DNA of 64,000 nt, taken from the NCBI RefSeq assembly GCF_035920365.1, contig NZ_CP109150.1:2790001-2854000 (forward strand), in the 5' to 3' direction. Position numbers and translations under genes: made by a program. The DNA comes from Micromonospora sp. NBC_01740. GTDB lineage: Bacteria; Actinomycetota; Actinomycetes; Mycobacteriales; Micromonosporaceae. Positions 1 to 9,242 of the stretch are shown one piece after another. Position 1 is the first letter of the stretch. Every line of letters begins with the position of its first letter. The notes under the pieces were generated by a model. The model saw nothing but the letters and a program-made list of their open reading frames with translations. It did not search any database and was not told the DNA's origin.

Positions 1-1
1 G

Positions 2-832
2 GCGTACTGGCACTTCGCGCACAGCTACGTACGCGGCAACTGGCACCGGACCGACCAGTCCAGCCCGATGCTGCTGGCGAAGGCGTGCCACGACATCGAC
101 ATCCTCCGGTGGCTGGTCGGGTCGCCCTGCACGACGGTCGCCTCGTTCGGCGAACGCCGCCACTTCCGGGCCGAGCACGCGCCGAAGGGCTCGACCGAGC
201 GCTGCATCGACGGGTGCGCCGTCGCCGACACCTGCCCGTACAACGCCGAGCGCCTCTACGTCGACCAGCTCGCCGACGTCGACGGGCCACCCGTCACGGT
301 CGTCACGAACGACACGAGCGTGGCCGGCCGGCGGCGGGCCCTGCGGCTGACCGACTACGGCCGGTGCGTCTACCGGATGGACAACGACGTCGTCGACCAC
401 CAGACGGCGGCACTGCGCTTCGGCAACGGCGTCACGGCGTCGCTGGTGGTCTCGGCGTTCACCGCGTGGAACACCCGCACGCTCACGCTGATGGGCAGCC
501 ACGGGCAGATCACCGCGGACATGCGTTCGGGCCGGATCAGCCTGGCGACCTTCGCCGACACGCCGCCCACCGTGGAGGGACGGCGGACCGACGAGACGTT
601 CCAGGTCGGCACCGGCAGCCAGGGGGTCGTCGACGAGGTCATCGAGGCGTTCTCCGGACACGGCGGCGGCGACGCCGGGCTGATGCTCGACTTCACCGGG
701 CGGGTCCGGCGCTGGCTGTCCGGCGAGGACGTCGAGGCGGCCCCCAGCTCCCTGGAGGAGAGCGTGGAGAGCCACCTCGTCGCCTTCGCCGCCGAGCGGT
801 CGCGGCTGAACCGCACCGTCGAGGAGCTGTGA
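2..832 (+). CDS. Gfo/Idh/MocA-family oxidoreductase, C-terminal part
   Basis: The open frame enters from the left edge, so the N-terminal Rossmann nucleotide-binding fold lies outside the window. What remains is about 276 residues. It contains a KACHDIDILRWL segment of the type that carries catalytic Lys/Asp/His residues in NAD(P)-dependent sugar and inositol dehydrogenases of this family, followed by the alpha/beta substrate domain. A Cys-containing stretch (CIDGCAVADTCPY) is typical of a subgroup of these proteins. The stop codon overlaps the GTG start of the glycosidase downstream by 4 bases, so the two are probably translationally coupled and act in glycan or amino-sugar catabolism. The exact substrate cannot be read from the sequence. 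Confidence 0.85.
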   Translation, partial: AYWHFAHSYVRGNWHRTDQSSPMLLAKACHDIDILRWLVGSPCTTVASFGERRHFRAEHAPKGSTERCIDGCAVADTCPYNAERLYVDQLADVDGPPVTVVTNDTSVAGRRRALRLTDYGRCVYRMDNDVVDHQTAALRFGNGVTASLVVSAFTAWNTRTLTLMGSHGQITADMRSGRISLATFADTPPTVEGRRTDETFQVGTGSQGVVDEVIEAFSGHGGGDAGLMLDFTGRVRRWLSGEDVEAAPSSLEESVESHLVAFAAERSRLNRTVEEL

Positions 833-2982
833 CGGTGGACGAGGTGCGTGCCCTCGTGGCCCGCGTCGCCGGCACGGCCGACGACGTGCGGGTGGAGCGG
901 ATCCCCGCCGGCGACGACGCGGCCGTCGCCGGATACGAGTGCCGCGACGGCGTCCTGACGCTGCGCGGGTCGGATCCGGTGGCCGCGGCCGCCGCGTTCG
1001 GGCAGTACCTGAAGGCGTACGCCGGCCGTCAGGTGACCTGGGAACAGCCCCGGCTCGCGCCCCGGCCGACGCCCTGGCCGGACGCGCCCCCGACGCGGTT
1101 GACCAGCCCGTTCGCGGTCCGCTATCACCTCAACGCCGTGACCTACGGCTACTCGGCGGCGTTCTGGGACTGGGACCGCTGGGAGCGGGAGATCGACTGG
1201 ATGGCGCTGCACGGCGTCACCCATCCGCTCATGCAGGTCGGCCACGAGGCGGTGCTGGCGGAGACGTTCCGGCGGGCCGGGCTCGACCAGGCCCGGATCG
1301 ACGCGTGGATCGGCAGCGCGGCGCACTTCCCGTGGACGTTCATGGGCAACACGAACTCGTTCGGCGGGCCGCTGCCGGCGCGCTGGATCAGCCGCCACGT
1401 CGAGCTGGCGCAGCGGATCCTCGACCGGCAGCGCTCGCTGGGCATGACGCCGGTCCTGCCCATGTTCGGGGGCCACGTGCCGCCGGAACTGGCCGACCCG
1501 TCGGCCGGCGAGATCGAGTGGCAGGGCTGGCGTACCCCGATCCTCGGCCCCGACAGCGAGCGGTTCGCGTCGTTGACGGCGGAGTTCCTGGGCATCCAGC
1601 GGGAGCTGTTCGGCACCGACCACCACTACGCCGTCGACCCGTTCATCGAGTCGGTGCCGCCGTCCGGGGAACCCGACTACCTGGCGTCGGTCGGCCGGGC
1701 CGTCTACCGGGCGATGGCGGACGGCGACCCGGAGGCGACCTGGGTGCTCCAGGGCTGGCCGTTCCACTACCAGCGCGACTTCTGGCGGCCCGAACGCGTG
1801 CGCGCGTTCCTGGCCGACGTGCCCGACGAGCGGCTCCTCCTGCTGGACCTGTGGGGTGAGCACGCCCCCATGTGGCGCCGCGACGGCATGTTCGGGCGGC
1901 GCTGGGTGTGGTGCGCCATCCACAACTTCGGGGGCCGCTTCGCGCTCTTCGGCGACCTGGACGGGCTGCGTCGCGACGTCGACGAGCTGCGGCGTACGCG
2001 GCCCGCCCGGCTGGCGGGCGTCGGGCTGGCACCGGAGGCGGTCGAGAACAACAGCGTCTTCTACGAGCTGGCCACTGACCTGACCTGGGGCGTGCCCCGA
2101 CTGGACGACTGGCTGCGGTCGTTCGCCCGGCAGCGCTATGCGTCCGGGCACGAGGACTTCGCCCGGGCCTGGCGGCTCCTGGCCGACACGCTCTACGCGC
2201 CGGGGCGCACCCGGTCCATCCCTTCCCCCGTCATCGCCCGGCCGTGGTCGGCCGACGCGCCGTTCGCCGCCCAGCGGCTGGCCGGCGAGTTCGTCCCGCA
2301 GGACGCGGAGCCGCAGCGGCAGTCGGCGAACATCGACGCCGAGAACGACCCGATGGTCCTCGGCGCCCTGCCGCGGATCGCCTCGGCCGCCCGGCTGCTG
2401 CTCGGGCGGGCGCCGGAGGCGGGGGTCCGGGAGCAGGTCGAGCGGGACCTGGTCGAGCTGGTCGGTCACGTGCTGGCGCAGGGCTCGCGGGTCCACATCC
2501 GCGGGATGCTGGCAGCCTTCGCCGAGCGGGACGGGGACGGGGTCCTGGACCACTTCGCCCGGTTCCGGGCGGATCTGCTCGACCTCGACGAGCTCGCCGG
2601 CACGCGGTCCGAATCGCGCGTCGGCCGGTGGATCGACGACGCCCGCGCGTGGGGCGGCTCGCCCGCCGAGGCCGACGTCATGGAGCGCGACGCCCGCAGC
2701 CTGGTCTCCGTGTGGGGCCACCAGACCAGCGGGCTGCACGACTACTCCGGGCGGCACTGGGCCGGGCTCGTCCGGGACTACTACCTGCCCCGGTGGGAGC
2801 TGTGGGCGACCTGGCTGGCCCGGGCGGCGACGACGGGGCAGGCACCGGACGTCGACGTCCTGCGCGCCCGCGTCGTCGCGCACGAGGAGCGCTGGCGGGG
2901 GACGATCGGCGGCTGTTCCGCCGCGCCCGAGGGGAACACCCTCGACGTGGCGGCCAGGATCCTCGACCGGCTCGGGCACTGA
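829..2982 (+). CDS. GH89-family alpha-N-acetylglucosaminidase (NAGLU-like)
   Basis: This is a protein of about 717 residues that resembles lysosomal NAGLU and bacterial glycoside hydrolase family 89 enzymes, which remove terminal alpha-linked N-acetylglucosamine. An N-terminal small domain (residues 1-90) precedes the catalytic barrel, which starts near RYHLNAVTYGYSAAFWDWDRW. Family-typical stretches follow: DWMALHGVTHPL, the NTNSFGGPLP loop, HHYAVDPFIESVPP, WVLQGWPF and WCAIHNFGG. The C-terminal helical domain is complete. The GTG start at 829 overlaps the previous stop (GTGA). No signal peptide is evident, so a cytoplasmic enzyme acting on imported oligosaccharides is likely. It appears unrelated to the biosynthetic genes to the right. 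Confidence 0.9.
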   Translation: MTVDEVRALVARVAGTADDVRVERIPAGDDAAVAGYECRDGVLTLRGSDPVAAAAAFGQYLKAYAGRQVTWEQPRLAPRPTPWPDAPPTRLTSPFAVRYHLNAVTYGYSAAFWDWDRWEREIDWMALHGVTHPLMQVGHEAVLAETFRRAGLDQARIDAWIGSAAHFPWTFMGNTNSFGGPLPARWISRHVELAQRILDRQRSLGMTPVLPMFGGHVPPELADPSAGEIEWQGWRTPILGPDSERFASLTAEFLGIQRELFGTDHHYAVDPFIESVPPSGEPDYLASVGRAVYRAMADGDPEATWVLQGWPFHYQRDFWRPERVRAFLADVPDERLLLLDLWGEHAPMWRRDGMFGRRWVWCAIHNFGGRFALFGDLDGLRRDVDELRRTRPARLAGVGLAPEAVENNSVFYELATDLTWGVPRLDDWLRSFARQRYASGHEDFARAWRLLADTLYAPGRTRSIPSPVIARPWSADAPFAAQRLAGEFVPQDAEPQRQSANIDAENDPMVLGALPRIASAARLLLGRAPEAGVREQVERDLVELVGHVLAQGSRVHIRGMLAAFAERDGDGVLDHFARFRADLLDLDELAGTRSESRVGRWIDDARAWGGSPAEADVMERDARSLVSVWGHQTSGLHDYSGRHWAGLVRDYYLPRWELWATWLARAATTGQAPDVDVLRARVVAHEERWRGTIGGCSAAPEGNTLDVAARILDRLGH

Positions 2983-3091
2983 CCGGCGGCGGCCCGGCGC
3001 GCGTGCGCGGAGTTGCCATAATCGAAGCGCGTCTGTCCCGAGACGGCGTCGCTCGTCCCATCCCGCGATCGCCGGCGCGGTCATCGCGGCC

Positions 3092-3691
3092 GTGGCCACG
3101 GTGGTCGCGGCGGCCATTCCCGTCGCGCTGGAGCTGACCCGCGACACCGGCGGCGGCGGTGCCGCGCCGCCGGTCCAGGGTGCTCCGTCCAGCGGGCAGC
3201 CCTCGCCGACGCCGCCGGCGGCGCCCACCGACCCCGCCCCGACAGCCGAGTCGCCCACGGTCACCGCGTCGCCGTCGCCTTCGGCCGACGTGGTTCCGCT
3301 GACGGAGATGCGCGAGGTGGACGACTTCGAGGGCTGGGAGCAGGAGCCGCTGACCGTCGCCGGCAAGCGGCACGAGGCGGTGCTGACCGCGTCTCCGTGC
3401 TGGTTGAACGACAACTACATGGTCACGTTCGTGGTGAGCCGGCAGTTCCGGGTCCTCGAGGCGGCCGTGGGCATCGCCGACGAGTCCCCGAAGGGCATGC
3501 CGCTGCGGTTCACCGTGCTCTCCGACCGCAAGGAGGTCTTCACCACCACGGTCGGCCTCGGGAGGACCCGCCCGGTCAAGGTGGACATCAGCGACTCGAC
3601 CCAGGTGTCGCTGCGGGTCAGCACCACCAGCGTGGAGCAGTGCCACGGCGACAGCCTCGGCGCCTTTATCGCGCCGCGGGTGCGCCGGTGA
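3092..3691 (+). CDS. membrane-anchored protein with Pro/Thr-rich linker, function unknown
   Basis: The open frame encodes one hydrophobic segment (AVIAAVATVVAAAIPVALEL), a Gly/Pro/Ser/Thr-rich linker of about 55 residues, and a globular C-terminal domain of about 120 residues with two Cys (near ASPCWLN and SVEQCHG). That layout suits a protein with one membrane helix and an extracytoplasmic beta-rich domain. The start is uncertain: there is no ATG in frame, so the GTG at 3092 inside the hydrophobic segment is a conservative choice, and a start further upstream at a non-standard codon is possible. The C-terminal domain resembles NPCBM-like carbohydrate-binding domains only loosely. It lies 110 bases downstream of the glycosidase. 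Confidence 0.6.
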   Translation: MATVVAAAIPVALELTRDTGGGGAAPPVQGAPSSGQPSPTPPAAPTDPAPTAESPTVTASPSPSADVVPLTEMREVDDFEGWEQEPLTVAGKRHEAVLTASPCWLNDNYMVTFVVSRQFRVLEAAVGIADESPKGMPLRFTVLSDRKEVFTTTVGLGRTRPVKVDISDSTQVSLRVSTTSVEQCHGDSLGAFIAPRVRR

Positions 3692-3750
3692 GCGCCGGCC
3701 CGTCGACGTGACGGTGGGGCCGGCGCCCGCGCGTCCCCGGGGCGTGCCGG

Positions 3751-3864
3751 TGTCCGACCCGGCGGCCGGTGGGCGGGCCCCCACCGGCCGTTCCCGCGCC
3801 CGCCTGTCGGGGGCGTGGTGGAGGATGTCCGACCCGGTGGTCGGTGGGCGGGCCCCCACCGGCC
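3751..3864. repeat. 39-bp direct repeat, two copies, each carrying a hairpin
   Basis: Two copies of a 39-base element lie at 3751-3789 and 3826-3864, a 75-base period, with two mismatches. Each contains GGTGGG-cgggc-CCCACC with flanking pairing, a stable stem-loop. They sit between the convergent genes ending at 3691 and 3878, so transcription termination from both sides is the likely role. No U-tract is present. Confidence 0.6.
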
Positions 3865-3877
3865 ACCGGGTCGGGGC

Positions 3878-5269
3878 TCAGTGGGCCGGCCGGGGGGTGA
3901 TGACGAAGGCCAGGACGGCGGCGGCGACGGCGATGACCGCGCCGGTGGTGAAGCCGCGGGAGAAGCCTTCGGTGCTGGTGCCCGCGATGCTCGCCGCGGC
4001 CATGCTCGACACGACGGCGGCGCCGAGCGAGGCGCCGAACTCGTGGAAGGTGCTGACGATGCCGGACGCCAGACCGGCCTCCTGCGGCGCGACCTGACCG
4101 AGCGCGACGGCGGACGCCACGACGAAGAGGACGCCCGTGCCGGAGGCGGCGACGCTCACCCCGATGACGAGGGCCGCGGTCCCGTCGACCACGGCGGGGA
4201 CCGCCATGCCGGCCGCCGCGACGAGCAGGCCGAGGACGCCGAGCGTGCGCGCCCCGATCCGGCCGATGACGCGGCCGGCGGCGTTCGCGCCGAGCATGGT
4301 CGTGATCGCCACGGGCAGGAAGAGCAGCCCGGTGCGCAGGGCGCCGTAGCCCTGGTGGTTCTGGAGGTAGAACGTGCCCAGGAAGAAGACGGTGATCATC
4401 AGCGCGGTCGCGACGAGGATCAGCAGCGCCCCGGTCGCCACCGGCCGGCGGAGCAGCAGCCGTACGTCCATCAGCGGGCTCGCGGCGCGGCGCTGCCGGA
4501 CGACGAACGCGGCGTAGAGGAGCACGGCGGCCAGCAGCAGCGCCAGGATCGTCGGGTTGGCCCAGCCGACGTCGCCGGCGCGGATCAGCGCGTAGATCAG
4601 CGATCCGGTGGCGGCCGTCACCAGCACCGCGCCGGGCACGTCGAGCTTGGCCGTCGCGCCGGTGGGCGCCTGGGGCGGGAGCTGCATCCGGAGGGCCAGC
4701 AGCAGGATGATCCCGACCGGCACGTTGATGAAGAACACCCAGGGCCAGCCCGGCCCGGCGGTGAGCAGGCCGCCGAGGAGGACGCCCAGGGCGGCGCCGC
4801 CGCCACCGAGCGCCGACCAGATGCCGAGCGCCTTGTTGCGCTCGTCGCCGTCGAAGATCGTGACGACCAGGGACAGGGCGGCGGGGGAGAGGAGCGCCGC
4901 CGCGAGGCCCTGCCCGACGCGACCGCCCAGCAGCATGGGGCCGCTGGTCGCCAGCCCCGCCGTCAGGGACGCGGCGCTGAACAGCAGGAGCCCGGCGAGG
5001 ACGAGGCGCCGGGCGCCGAACAGGTCCGCGGCGCGCCCGCCGAGCAGCAGCAGGCCGCCGAAGGTGAGGGTGTATCCACTCACCACCCACGTGAGGGCTT
5101 CCCGATCCATCCCCAGGTCCGACCCCATGTGCGGCAGGGCGATGGCGACGACGGTGACGTCCAGGATCAGCATCAGTTGGGCGATGCCGACGAGGCCCAG
5201 GATCCGCCAGCGCTGCGGATGCGGACTCGCGGGTGTGGGAGTTTCGGTTGCGGTCACAGGTTCCGCCAT
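3878..5269 (-). CDS. MFS drug exporter, DHA2 (EmrB/QacA) type, 14 TM segments
   Basis: This 463-residue polytopic protein begins with a hydrophilic tail, then TM1 with the DHA2 motif around LMLILDVTVVAIALPHMGSD, motif A near GGRAADLFGARR, and motif C-like Gly/Pro-rich TM5 (LGVLLGGLLTAGPGWPWVFFINVPVG). Fourteen hydrophobic segments can be counted. Proteins of this type use the proton gradient to export drugs. It is transcribed away from the TetR regulator at 5363, with an inverted repeat overlapping its leader, a typical TetR-controlled resistance or efflux pair. It may serve the neighbouring biosynthetic cluster or be an independent efflux gene. Confidence 0.93.
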   Translation of the reverse strand: MAEPVTATETPTPASPHPQRWRILGLVGIAQLMLILDVTVVAIALPHMGSDLGMDREALTWVVSGYTLTFGGLLLLGGRAADLFGARRLVLAGLLLFSAASLTAGLATSGPMLLGGRVGQGLAAALLSPAALSLVVTIFDGDERNKALGIWSALGGGGAALGVLLGGLLTAGPGWPWVFFINVPVGIILLLALRMQLPPQAPTGATAKLDVPGAVLVTAATGSLIYALIRAGDVGWANPTILALLLAAVLLYAAFVVRQRRAASPLMDVRLLLRRPVATGALLILVATALMITVFFLGTFYLQNHQGYGALRTGLLFLPVAITTMLGANAAGRVIGRIGARTLGVLGLLVAAAGMAVPAVVDGTAALVIGVSVAASGTGVLFVVASAVALGQVAPQEAGLASGIVSTFHEFGASLGAAVVSSMAAASIAGTSTEGFSRGFTTGAVIAVAAAVLAFVITPRPAH

Positions 5270-5292
5270 GGCTGCCAGGCTCCTCCGCCAAG

Positions 5293-5310
5293 TTGAACGG
5301 TAGTGTTCAA
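5293..5310. promoter_or_regulatory. TetR-type operator, inverted repeat TTGAAC-N6-GTTCAA
   Basis: A perfect 6-base inverted repeat, 8 of 9 pairs when extended, lies in the 93-base gap between the divergent exporter and TetR genes. It starts 24 bases upstream of the exporter start. Its position and symmetry fit a site for the TetR dimer repressing both genes. The TTGAAC half may also overlap a -35 element. Confidence 0.65.
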
Positions 5311-5362
5311 GTTACGGAGACACGTTAACTCATGCACGTCTGTTCGACTTAGGGGAAGTTCC

Positions 5363-5947
5363 ATGACTCGCCCACTCGCCAAGCCGACCCGCCGGGCCGA
5401 CGCCCAGCAGAACGTGGAGAGGATCCTGGAGGCGGCGGTGAGCTGCCTGAGTCGCGACCCCGACGCCAGCGTCAGCGACATCGCGCAGGCGGCGCGGGTG
5501 GGCCGGGTGACCCTCTACGGTCACTTCCCGTCCCGGGACGCCCTGGTCGAGGCCGCGCTGACCCGGGTGCTGGCCGAGGGGGAGGAACTCCTGGCGGGCC
5601 TCGACCTGACCGGCGACCCGCGGGACGCCCTGCGTGTGCTGATCCGGTCGAGCTGGCTGCTGATCGCCCAGTCGAGCGCCGTGCTGGAGGCGGCGCAGGC
5701 GTCGCTGCCGCCCGAACGCGTGCACGAGCTGCACGCCGAGCCGGCGCGACGCGTCGACCAGTTGATCCGCCGGGGTCAGGACGAGGGGGTGTTCCGGGTC
5801 GACCTGCCGGCCAGCTGGCTGACCAGCGTGCTGCACCACATCATGAAGGGCGCCGCCGCCGACGTGGCCAGCGGGAAGGTGGACCGGGCGGACGCCCCCC
5901 GCCTCATCTCCGAGACGGTCCTCGCCGCCTACCAGGTGCACGGATAG
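5363..5947 (+). CDS. TetR-family transcriptional regulator
   Basis: The N-terminal TetR helix-turn-helix spans about residues 18-65 ([10 protein letters not shown]...[30 protein letters not shown]), followed by an all-helical ligand-binding domain. The length, 194 residues, is normal for the family. The ATG at 5363 is preferred over an upstream in-frame ATG at 5303 because it follows AGGGGAAG at ribosome-binding distance and the upstream codons would overlap the operator. It is divergent from the DHA2 exporter, so the likely role is ligand-relieved repression of that exporter and of itself. The ligand is unknown. Confidence 0.9.
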   Translation: MTRPLAKPTRRADAQQNVERILEAAVSCLSRDPDASVSDIAQAARVGRVTLYGHFPSRDALVEAALTRVLAEGEELLAGLDLTGDPRDALRVLIRSSWLLIAQSSAVLEAAQASLPPERVHELHAEPARRVDQLIRRGQDEGVFRVDLPASWLTSVLHHIMKGAAADVASGKVDRADAPRLISETVLAAYQVHG

Positions 5948-6051
5948 CGGGCGTCCCGGCGCGGGGCGTCGTTGCTGGTGCTCCATCGGAACCCCACCGG
6001 ATTGCGAGGACACGGCTCGATACTGCGGAGATGCGTGGGAAGGAGTGCGCG

Positions 6052-6996
6052 ATGTCCGTAGCCGAGTCCGTAACGGTACTGCTCGCGGCACCGCGTGCGT
6101 TCTGCGCCGGTGTCGAGCGTGCGATCGAGATTGTCGAGCGTGCGCTCGCCAGCCGGGGCAGCCCGGTGTACGTCCGCAAACAGATCGTCCACAACGCGCA
6201 CGTCGTCGCCGACCTGGAGTCGCGCGGCGCCGTGTTCGTCGAGGAACTCGCCGAGGTGCCCGCCGGCGCGACTGTGGTGTTCTCGGCGCACGGGGTGTCG
6301 CCCGTGGTGCGCGCCGAGGCCGACCGGCTCGGCCTGGAGGTGTTCGACGCGACGTGTCCGCTGGTGGCGAAGGTGCACACGGAGGCGCGCCGGTACGCCG
6401 ACCGTGGGGACACCGTCCTGCTCGTGGGGCACGCGGGGCACGAGGAGACCGAGGGCACCCTGGGTGAGGCGCCGGAGCGGATGCTGCTCGTGCAGTCGCT
6501 GGAGGACGCGCACACGGTCCAGGTGCCCGACCCGGACCGGGTGTCGTACCTGACCCAGACCACGCTCGCCGTGGACGAGACCGCCGAGGTGCTCGACGTG
6601 CTGCGCCAGCGGTTCCCCGCGCTGCGCGGGCCGTCCTCGGCCGACATCTGCTACGCCTCGACCAACCGGCAGGCGGCGTTGCGTACGGTCGCCGAGGAGT
6701 CCGACCTCGTGCTCGTGGTCGGCTCGACCAACTCGGCGAACACGCAACGGCTCGTCGAGTTGGCCCGCCGCGCCGGTCGACCGGCCCACCTCATCGAGGA
6801 CGCGGCGGAGATCCTGCCGGAGTGGCTGGCGGGTGTCACCACGGTCGGGGTCACCGCGGGCGCGTCCGCCCCGCCGCGCCTGGTCGAGGGCGTGGTCGAG
6901 GCGCTGCGGGCGCGCGGGCCGGTGACGGTGGTGGAGCGCGAGGTCGCCCGCGAGACCATCGAGTTCACCGTGCCGGGTGCGGTGCGTTCCCTCTGA
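6052..6996 (+). CDS. ispH: 4-hydroxy-3-methylbut-2-enyl diphosphate reductase (IspH/LytB)
   Basis: IspH catalyses the last step of the MEP pathway, reducing HMBPP to IPP plus DMAPP with a [4Fe-4S] cluster. The three cluster cysteines are visible in [21 protein letters not shown] and [10 protein letters not shown], with the family's [17 protein letters not shown] and [10 protein letters not shown] motifs. At 314 residues it is full length. The ATG at 6052 follows GGAAGGAG; an ATG at 6031 is possible but lacks a site. A second ispH inside a biosynthetic region usually boosts prenyl diphosphate supply, which fits the UbiA prenyltransferase and IDI-like gene at 27.4-29 kb. It could instead be the housekeeping copy. 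Confidence 0.95.
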   Translation: MSVAESVTVLLAAPRAFCAGVERAIEIVERALASRGSPVYVRKQIVHNAHVVADLESRGAVFVEELAEVPAGATVVFSAHGVSPVVRAEADRLGLEVFDATCPLVAKVHTEARRYADRGDTVLLVGHAGHEETEGTLGEAPERMLLVQSLEDAHTVQVPDPDRVSYLTQTTLAVDETAEVLDVLRQRFPALRGPSSADICYASTNRQAALRTVAEESDLVLVVGSTNSANTQRLVELARRAGRPAHLIEDAAEILPEWLAGVTTVGVTAGASAPPRLVEGVVEALRARGPVTVVEREVARETIEFTVPGAVRSL

Positions 6997-7074
6997 CACC
7001 GGACCGCCGCCCGGCGGAGCGCCCGTCGCCGATGCGCCGCGCGCCGGAAGCGCCCGGCGGCCCGCCCACCGCGC

Positions 7075-7117
7075 GGCGCCCGGCGGACCGCGTCTGCGGG
7101 GCGGTCCGGCGGGCGCC
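7075..7117. terminator. bidirectional hairpin between convergent genes
   Basis: Two nested perfect 7-bp stems, GGCGCCC/GGGCGCC and GGACCGC/GCGGTCC, are separated by a 3-base internal mismatch around a 9-base loop. The hairpin lies between the ends of ispH (+) and the dioxygenase (-), as expected of a shared terminator without a U-tract. Confidence 0.6.
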
Positions 7118-7127
7118 GCGGGGTCGG

Positions 7128-8069
7128 CTACGCGGAAGCCTGGTACGTCGACTGCATCTTGTGCGAGAACCACTCGCCGACGGTCACCCGGTCGAGCCCG
7201 GCCTCGGCGCTCTCCTGGGCCAGTGGGCGCATGGGCTCGATGGTGGTGTCGTGGTTGGGCAGGTAGAAGAAGGGGATGGAGACGCGCGACGGCGCGTCCG
7301 TCCCCTCCGGGTTGACCACCCGGTGCACGGTCGACGCCCAGCGGCCGCCGGTCCAGAACGCCATCAGGTCGCCGATGTTGACCACGAAGCTGCCGGGGAT
7401 GGCGGGCACGTCCAGCCAGTCGTCGTCGCCGCGCCGCACCTGGAGCCCGCCCAGCTCGTCCTCCACGTAGAGCACCGTCAGGCTGCCCCAGTCGGTGTGC
7501 ATCTCCCGCCGCAGCACGCCGTCGTCGGGCGTCGGGTAGTAGTAGTTGGCGATGATCAGGGACACGTGCTCGTCGAACTTGCTGTCGAAGAAGTCCTCCG
7601 GCAGCCCGAGGGCGAGCGCGAACAGCCGCATGATGTCCGCCGACAGCTCGGTCATGGCGGCGATGTACTCGTACCAGACCGCCTTGAAGTCGTCGTCCGG
7701 CCAGATGTTCGCCGCCTTCCAGGTGGCCGGGTGCGTGCCGAGCCGCGCGCGCTCCTCGTCGCTCAGGTCGCCCGTCACGTGCGCGGCGAACGCCTCGTAC
7801 GGGCCGCCCGGGCGGCGCAGGCCCGACACCCCGGAGCCGCGGTTCGCGCTCCGGTCCTTCTCCTCCTCCGGTCGGGTGAAGAAGGTCTTCGTGGTGGTGT
7901 ACATGCGGTTCACCAGTTCCCGGGGCACGCCGTGCCCCACGACGGTGAAGAACCCCGAACCCTCGCACGCCTTGCCGATGGCTGCCGCGATGGCCGCGCG
8001 CCCCTCGGCGGTGGTGCGGCCCGACAGGTCGATCGCCGGTACGAAATCCTGGACCACAACGGGTTCCAC
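7128..8069 (-). CDS. 2-oxoglutarate/Fe(II)-dependent oxygenase, isopenicillin N synthase-like
   Basis: About 313 residues form the IPNS/DIOX fold. An N-terminal DIOX_N-type region (AIDLSGRTTAEGRAAIAAAI...GFFTVVGHGVP) precedes the double-stranded beta-helix. The iron ligands are the HTD motif in EMHTDWGSLTVLYV and the distal His in STVHRVVNP. An R-x-S pair (SRVSIPFFYLP) binds the co-substrate carboxylate. These enzymes hydroxylate, desaturate or cyclise small molecules. The GTG at 8069, preceded by GAGAGG, is preferred; an ATG at 8096 would add nine residues but has no ribosome-binding site. It is divergent from the regulator at 8197, separated by about 130 bases that must hold both promoters. 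Substrate unknown. Confidence 0.88.
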   Translation of the reverse strand: MEPVVVQDFVPAIDLSGRTTAEGRAAIAAAIGKACEGSGFFTVVGHGVPRELVNRMYTTTKTFFTRPEEEKDRSANRGSGVSGLRRPGGPYEAFAAHVTGDLSDEERARLGTHPATWKAANIWPDDDFKAVWYEYIAAMTELSADIMRLFALALGLPEDFFDSKFDEHVSLIIANYYYPTPDDGVLRREMHTDWGSLTVLYVEDELGGLQVRRGDDDWLDVPAIPGSFVVNIGDLMAFWTGGRWASTVHRVVNPEGTDAPSRVSIPFFYLPNHDTTIEPMRPLAQESAEAGLDRVTVGEWFSHKMQSTYQASA

Positions 8070-8196
8070 AACTGCCCGCCTCTCTCGCGACGTCATTACA
8101 TTGATCGAAGCAATCCCGGGTCACCCGCCGGCAAGCCGCTGCGGTGTCGCTTCCCCCACGTGCGGGTAATTGCTCGGCGTACCTGGTGGTAAGGCA

Positions 8197-9102
8197 ATGT
8201 TGAGACCGGCAGACATTCACGTGCACGATTGCGTCGTGGCATACGAGGACGAGCAGTTGTCGCAGAGGGGCGGGGCGCTCGCCGAGGCGGGCCGCCCGCT
8301 GGCCGGGGACACCGTGGGTCGGCTCGTCGCCGATCCGCCCGGTGTCGTGGCGGATCCTGCCATGCGCCTGCTCGTCGCCGCCGCGGCGGGGGACCCGCTG
8401 CTGCTGGCCGCGCTGCGCGAGGGGATCCGCGTCGAGGGCGTCACCGACGGGCCCGGCCGGGCGCGGACGCCGAAGCGGGTCCAGGAGCTGGTCCGTGCCA
8501 CGTTGCGCGGCGCGCCGACCGGAGCGTGGCAGCTGCTGCGGGTGGCCGCCGTGCTCGGTCGGTCCTGCCAGCTCGCGGAGCTGACGGCGATGACCCGGCG
8601 GAACACCGCCCAGCTGCTGCCGGACCTGGATGCGCTGCTCGACGCCGGTCTGCTCGACTGGGTGGGCGACGACCTCGCCTTCCGGCACGAACTGGTGTGG
8701 TGGGCGGTGCTCGACGCCCTGCCGCCCGCCGTGCGGCAGGCGCTCCGCGCCGACCGCGACCGCCTGCGCCGGCGCCGGGCCGTGACCGGTGCGTCCCGCG
8801 CCGCCGACCCGTCGGCGGAGCCCGTGGCCCCCGCCGACCTGCGGCGCAGGATCGGGCTGCGCTCCACGCCCGCCGCCCGCGAGCACCGCCCGGACACCGG
8901 TGGCGCGTGGGAGTCGTTCAGCGGCGTCGAGCGGGCCATCGCGCGGCTCGTCGCCGAGGGCATGACCAACCGGCAGATCGCGACCCGGGTACGGCTGTCG
9001 CCGCACACGGTCAACTACCACCTGCGTAGCCTGTTCCGCCGGCTGGGCATCTCCTCGCGGGCGGAACTCGTCCGCCACGTGCCGGTCTCCTCCGCGGCGT
9101 AG
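8197..9102 (+). CDS. LuxR-type regulator, truncated LAL without the P-loop ATPase
   Basis: The C-terminal 65 residues are a clear LuxR/GerE helix-turn-helix (ERAIARLVAEGMTNRQIATRVRLSPHTVNYHLRSLFRRL). The preceding region resembles the winged-helix part that follows the NTPase in large LAL (MalT-like) regulators (LLRVAAVLGRSCQLAELTAM... LLPDLDALLDAGLL). No Walker A or B motif is present, and at about 301 residues the protein is a third of a normal LAL. It seems to be a natural remnant or specialised short form. The ATG at 8197 follows GGTGGTAAGG; a TTG at 8170 is an alternative. It is the probable pathway regulator for the operon starting at 9349. Confidence 0.85.
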   Translation: MLRPADIHVHDCVVAYEDEQLSQRGGALAEAGRPLAGDTVGRLVADPPGVVADPAMRLLVAAAAGDPLLLAALREGIRVEGVTDGPGRARTPKRVQELVRATLRGAPTGAWQLLRVAAVLGRSCQLAELTAMTRRNTAQLLPDLDALLDAGLLDWVGDDLAFRHELVWWAVLDALPPAVRQALRADRDRLRRRRAVTGASRAADPSAEPVAPADLRRRIGLRSTPAAREHRPDTGGAWESFSGVERAIARLVAEGMTNRQIATRVRLSPHTVNYHLRSLFRRLGISSRAELVRHVPVSSAA

Positions 9103-9217
9103 CGGGCGGTCCGGACCTTCCGGGCACCACTGCCACATAGCGATTTCCGGCGTCCTCCACGTTGAATTCGACGAAGGGTGGACCGCGCCTAAAGGACTAC
9201 CCTGATGAGTAGTGTCA

Positions 9218-9242
9218 ATTCTGGTTCCATGCTCATTCTGGT
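9218..9242 (+). promoter_or_regulatory. direct repeat ATTCTGGT x2 upstream of the A-T-R NRPS operon
   Basis: Two identical octamers at 9218-9225 and 9235-9242 (17-base period) lie in the AT-richer 246-base gap between the LuxR gene and the NRPS start. Direct repeats of this kind are typical operator halves for SARP- or LuxR-type activators. The assignment rests only on repetition and position. Confidence 0.35.
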
